Source: Porphyromonadaceae bacterium UBA2720
Lineage (GTDB): Bacteria; Bacteroidota; Bacteroidia; Bacteroidales; Muribaculaceae
Assembly: GCA_002353885.1 (NCBI GenBank)
Contig: DEKO01000133.1
Location: 1 to 5,648 of the forward strand
Direction: 5' to 3'
DNA: 5,648 nt
The notes under the pieces are model-generated. The model was not told where the DNA came from and searched no databases. It saw only the letters and a list, made by a program, of their open reading frames with translations. Below are positions 4,494 through 5,648 of this stretch, in pieces (position 1 is the first letter of the stretch; each line of letters opens with the position of its first letter). The position numbers were made by a program, and so were the translations under genes.

Positions 4494-5389
4494 GCGAGCG
4501 CATACTTAATCCTGCCGATGGGTCTGTTATTGATAATGTTTAAGTATTGTGAAACAGTAAATGCGCTCACTTTACTGATGATTCTGGTGAAAAAGCCGAC
4601 GTGCAGCTTTGCGTAGTTGCGCATGATGTTGAACTGGTCTGTGAATTGGGAGAAATCGGTCTCAACCCTTTTCCTGATTCTACCGAAAGGCTTGTAAAAC
4701 GGTTTCCAATTCTTTTGGTTGAGGCGGTATGGCACTTCAAGGTGAATGCGCGCAGACTCAAAGAGGTTCAACTGGACTTCGGCACTCAAATACCCTTTAT
4801 CTCCGATAACCGTGCATCTGAAGAAGTCCTGCCCGAGATCATTCAGATAATGAATGTCATGCACGCTGGCTTGGGTCAGGTCGTAGGAATGAATCACCCC
4901 CGAGACGCCGCATACGGCATGGAGTTTGTAACCGTAGTAATACATCGACTGGGCAGCGCAATAACCAAAGTCCGGTGCTTTTTCCGGCTCTTTTATGCCC
5001 ATGCGGTTGCGTTTGCCTCTCGAGAGTTGGCAGACCTTGACAGGCTTGGAGTCTATAACAAAGATATCTTCACTGCCATCAATGCGTTCCACAATCCTCT
5101 TGCGGATTCTCTCGCACAATTCTGCAGTGTATTTGCGCCTGTCATTATATTGGCGGCGAGAGATCAGGTTCGGCATCTCATCACGGTAGTCTTCCAGCAA
5201 TGCGAACAGATAGTTTTCGCTATCGATGCTCATGTTTTCAGCAGTCAGATTGAGGGCTATCACTTCCAGATCGCTGAACTTCGGTATCACACCTGGTCGA
5301 GGCAAATTGCCGAGTTCATTCACGAGATTTGTCGAAAAACTCTTGCATACATCAAGAATTTTGACGAAATTTGCACACAAGTTGTGCAT
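4490..5389 (-). CDS. IS982-family DDE transposase
   Basis: This 299-residue transposase catalyses cut-and-paste or related movement of the surrounding element through an RNase H-fold active site. The candidate catalytic triad is complete: D113 in FVIDSKPV, D197 in VIGDKGYLS and E243 in RVETDFSQF. The conserved YYGYKLH stretch (151-157) lies between the first and second acidic residues. The length is normal for IS982. The ATG at 5389 (MHNLCANF) is preferred over the in-frame ATG at 5464, because a candidate promoter (5422-5452) lies between them and the extra 25 residues show no recognisable features. No frameshift or internal stop is seen. The stop overlaps the terminal repeat. The gene runs opposite to the neighbouring phosphoesterase, so it does not simply share that transcript. 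Confidence 0.95.
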   Translation of the reverse strand: MHNLCANFVKILDVCKSFSTNLVNELGNLPRPGVIPKFSDLEVIALNLTAENMSIDSENYLFALLEDYRDEMPNLISRRQYNDRRKYTAELCERIRKRIVERIDGSEDIFVIDSKPVKVCQLSRGKRNRMGIKEPEKAPDFGYCAAQSMYYYGYKLHAVCGVSGVIHSYDLTQASVHDIHYLNDLGQDFFRCTVIGDKGYLSAEVQLNLFESARIHLEVPYRLNQKNWKPFYKPFGRIRKRVETDFSQFTDQFNIMRNYAKLHVGFFTRIISKVSAFTVSQYLNIINNRPIGRIKYALA

Positions 5390-5421
5390 ACGGTGATTTG
5401 AATTTAATGATTTTGTCACCA

Positions 5422-5452
5422 CTAAATTACTATAAATCAACGATATGCGCAA
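5422..5452 (-). promoter_or_regulatory. Candidate transposase promoter
   Basis: Read leftward, a -33 TTG (5450-5452) is followed by 20 bp and TAATTTAG (5422-5429), one mismatch from TAnnTTTG. It ends 32 nt before the ATG at 5389, a normal leader length, and lies downstream of the alternative ATG at 5464. This supports the shorter coding region. Confidence 0.5.
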
Positions 5453-5479
5453 CTTTTTGAACATCTTTTTATTAACTTT

Positions 5480-5497
5480 TTAATCCCGCCAACGGGT
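5480..5497 (-). repeat. IS982 right terminal inverted repeat
   Basis: This is the partner of 4476-4493 with a single A/G difference at position 13. It lies upstream of the transposase promoter. Confidence 0.93.
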
Positions 5498-5543
5498 AAC
5501 AACAATTATGTGTTTAGTCTCATTTAAGAGCCAACACAACGAT

Positions 5544-5574
5544 AAAACCCGCTGGGATGCAACGGGTTTTGGTT
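5544..5574 (+). terminator. Hairpin terminator, possibly bidirectional
   Basis: AAAACCCG (5544-5551) pairs with CGGGTTTT (5563-5570) around an 11-nt loop, followed by GGTTTT. It lies 47 bp right of the insertion sequence and may be the original terminator of the phosphoesterase gene, now displaced by the insertion; it could also serve a leftward gene outside the window. The remaining bases of 5498-5648 show no gene. Confidence 0.55.
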
Positions 5575-5648
5575 TTCTGTGCGCCTGATAGCTGCCACGT
5601 TTGCGTCTCCCAAAACATCCCCCCAACTATAGATTGACAATACTTTAC

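Larger units (their letters stand above)
4476..5497 (-). mobile_element. IS982-family insertion sequence, 1022 bp, apparently intact
   Basis: The element is bounded by 18-bp terminal inverted repeats beginning ACCCG: ACCCGTTGGCGGAATTAA (4476-4493) and, as complement, ACCCGTTGGCGGGATTAA (5480-5497), with one mismatch. It contains a single full-length transposase gene on the minus strand. The size and the ends starting with AC suit the IS982 family. No clear target duplication is present: the flanks are AACAT on the left and AACAA on the right, at best a 4-bp AACA match or a degraded duplication. The element is less GC-rich than the phosphatase gene. Confidence 0.93.

Noticed and set aside
4601..5401. 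266-codon open frame on the plus strand opposite the transposase
   Set aside because: The minus strand carries the complete DDE motifs and the terminal-repeat arrangement of an IS982 transposase; the plus frame shows no domain.
5516..5611. About 31-codon minus-strand ORF after a G-run near 5604-5609
   Set aside because: It passes through the hairpin terminator and has no clear promoter; no features in the peptide.

Overview
The window looks like chromosome from a member of the Bacteroidales (phylum Bacteroidota), perhaps a gut-type Prevotella or Muribaculaceae relative. Visible support: starts lack Shine-Dalgarno sequences and have A-rich leaders. Several upstream regions carry the Bacteroidota -7 box TAnnTTTG (TAATTTTG, TAACTTTG, near-match TAATTTAG), two of them with a TTG about 19-20 bp further upstream. 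The protein types (secreted RHG-motif histidine phosphatase, four-TM LytS-like kinase with a LytTR regulator, IS982 transposase) are all common in that order. The genus cannot be fixed from this sequence alone.

Layout, left to right. (1) 72-1394 (+): secreted histidine-type phosphatase of the phytase/MINPP-like clade. (2) 1395-1905: 511 bp without a convincing gene but rich in structure. It holds three tandem oligomer tracts, two direct copies (240 bp apart) of a hairpin element, a 12-bp perfect direct repeat with 21-bp period, a consensus promoter whose spacer is an exact dyad, and a strong terminator for the leftward operon. (3) 1906-3580 (-): two-gene operon encoding a four-TM sensor kinase and a LytTR response regulator, 4 nt apart. 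(4) 3581-3886: divergent intergenic region with a second 21-bp-period direct-repeat pair, a hairpin, an octamer tract and two promoter candidates. (5) 3887-4402 (+): YfcE-like metallophosphoesterase. (6) 4476-5497: apparently intact IS982-family insertion sequence (1022 bp) with 18-bp terminal inverted repeats. (7) 5498-5648: a hairpin terminator near 5544-5574 and nothing else recognised.

How it may work together. LytTR regulators typically bind two short direct repeats about two helical turns apart. The perfect pair GTTTGCCCATAA (1551-1583) and a degenerate pair with the same 21-bp period (3633-3665, just upstream of the kinase start) therefore look like binding sites of the regulator encoded between them. 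The first pair precedes a good promoter (1611-1640) that reads into a stretch with no convincing protein gene, so the target may be a small RNA or very short peptide. This is the most interesting hypothesis here. It is inference from spacing and sequence, not demonstrated.

A second theme is a small vocabulary of 7-8 bp words (TTAACTCC/AACTCGT, TTTAGAC, RTGCATT, GACATAAG) in short tandem tracts at almost every gene boundary. They form the last codons of both rightward genes and part of the phosphatase signal peptide.
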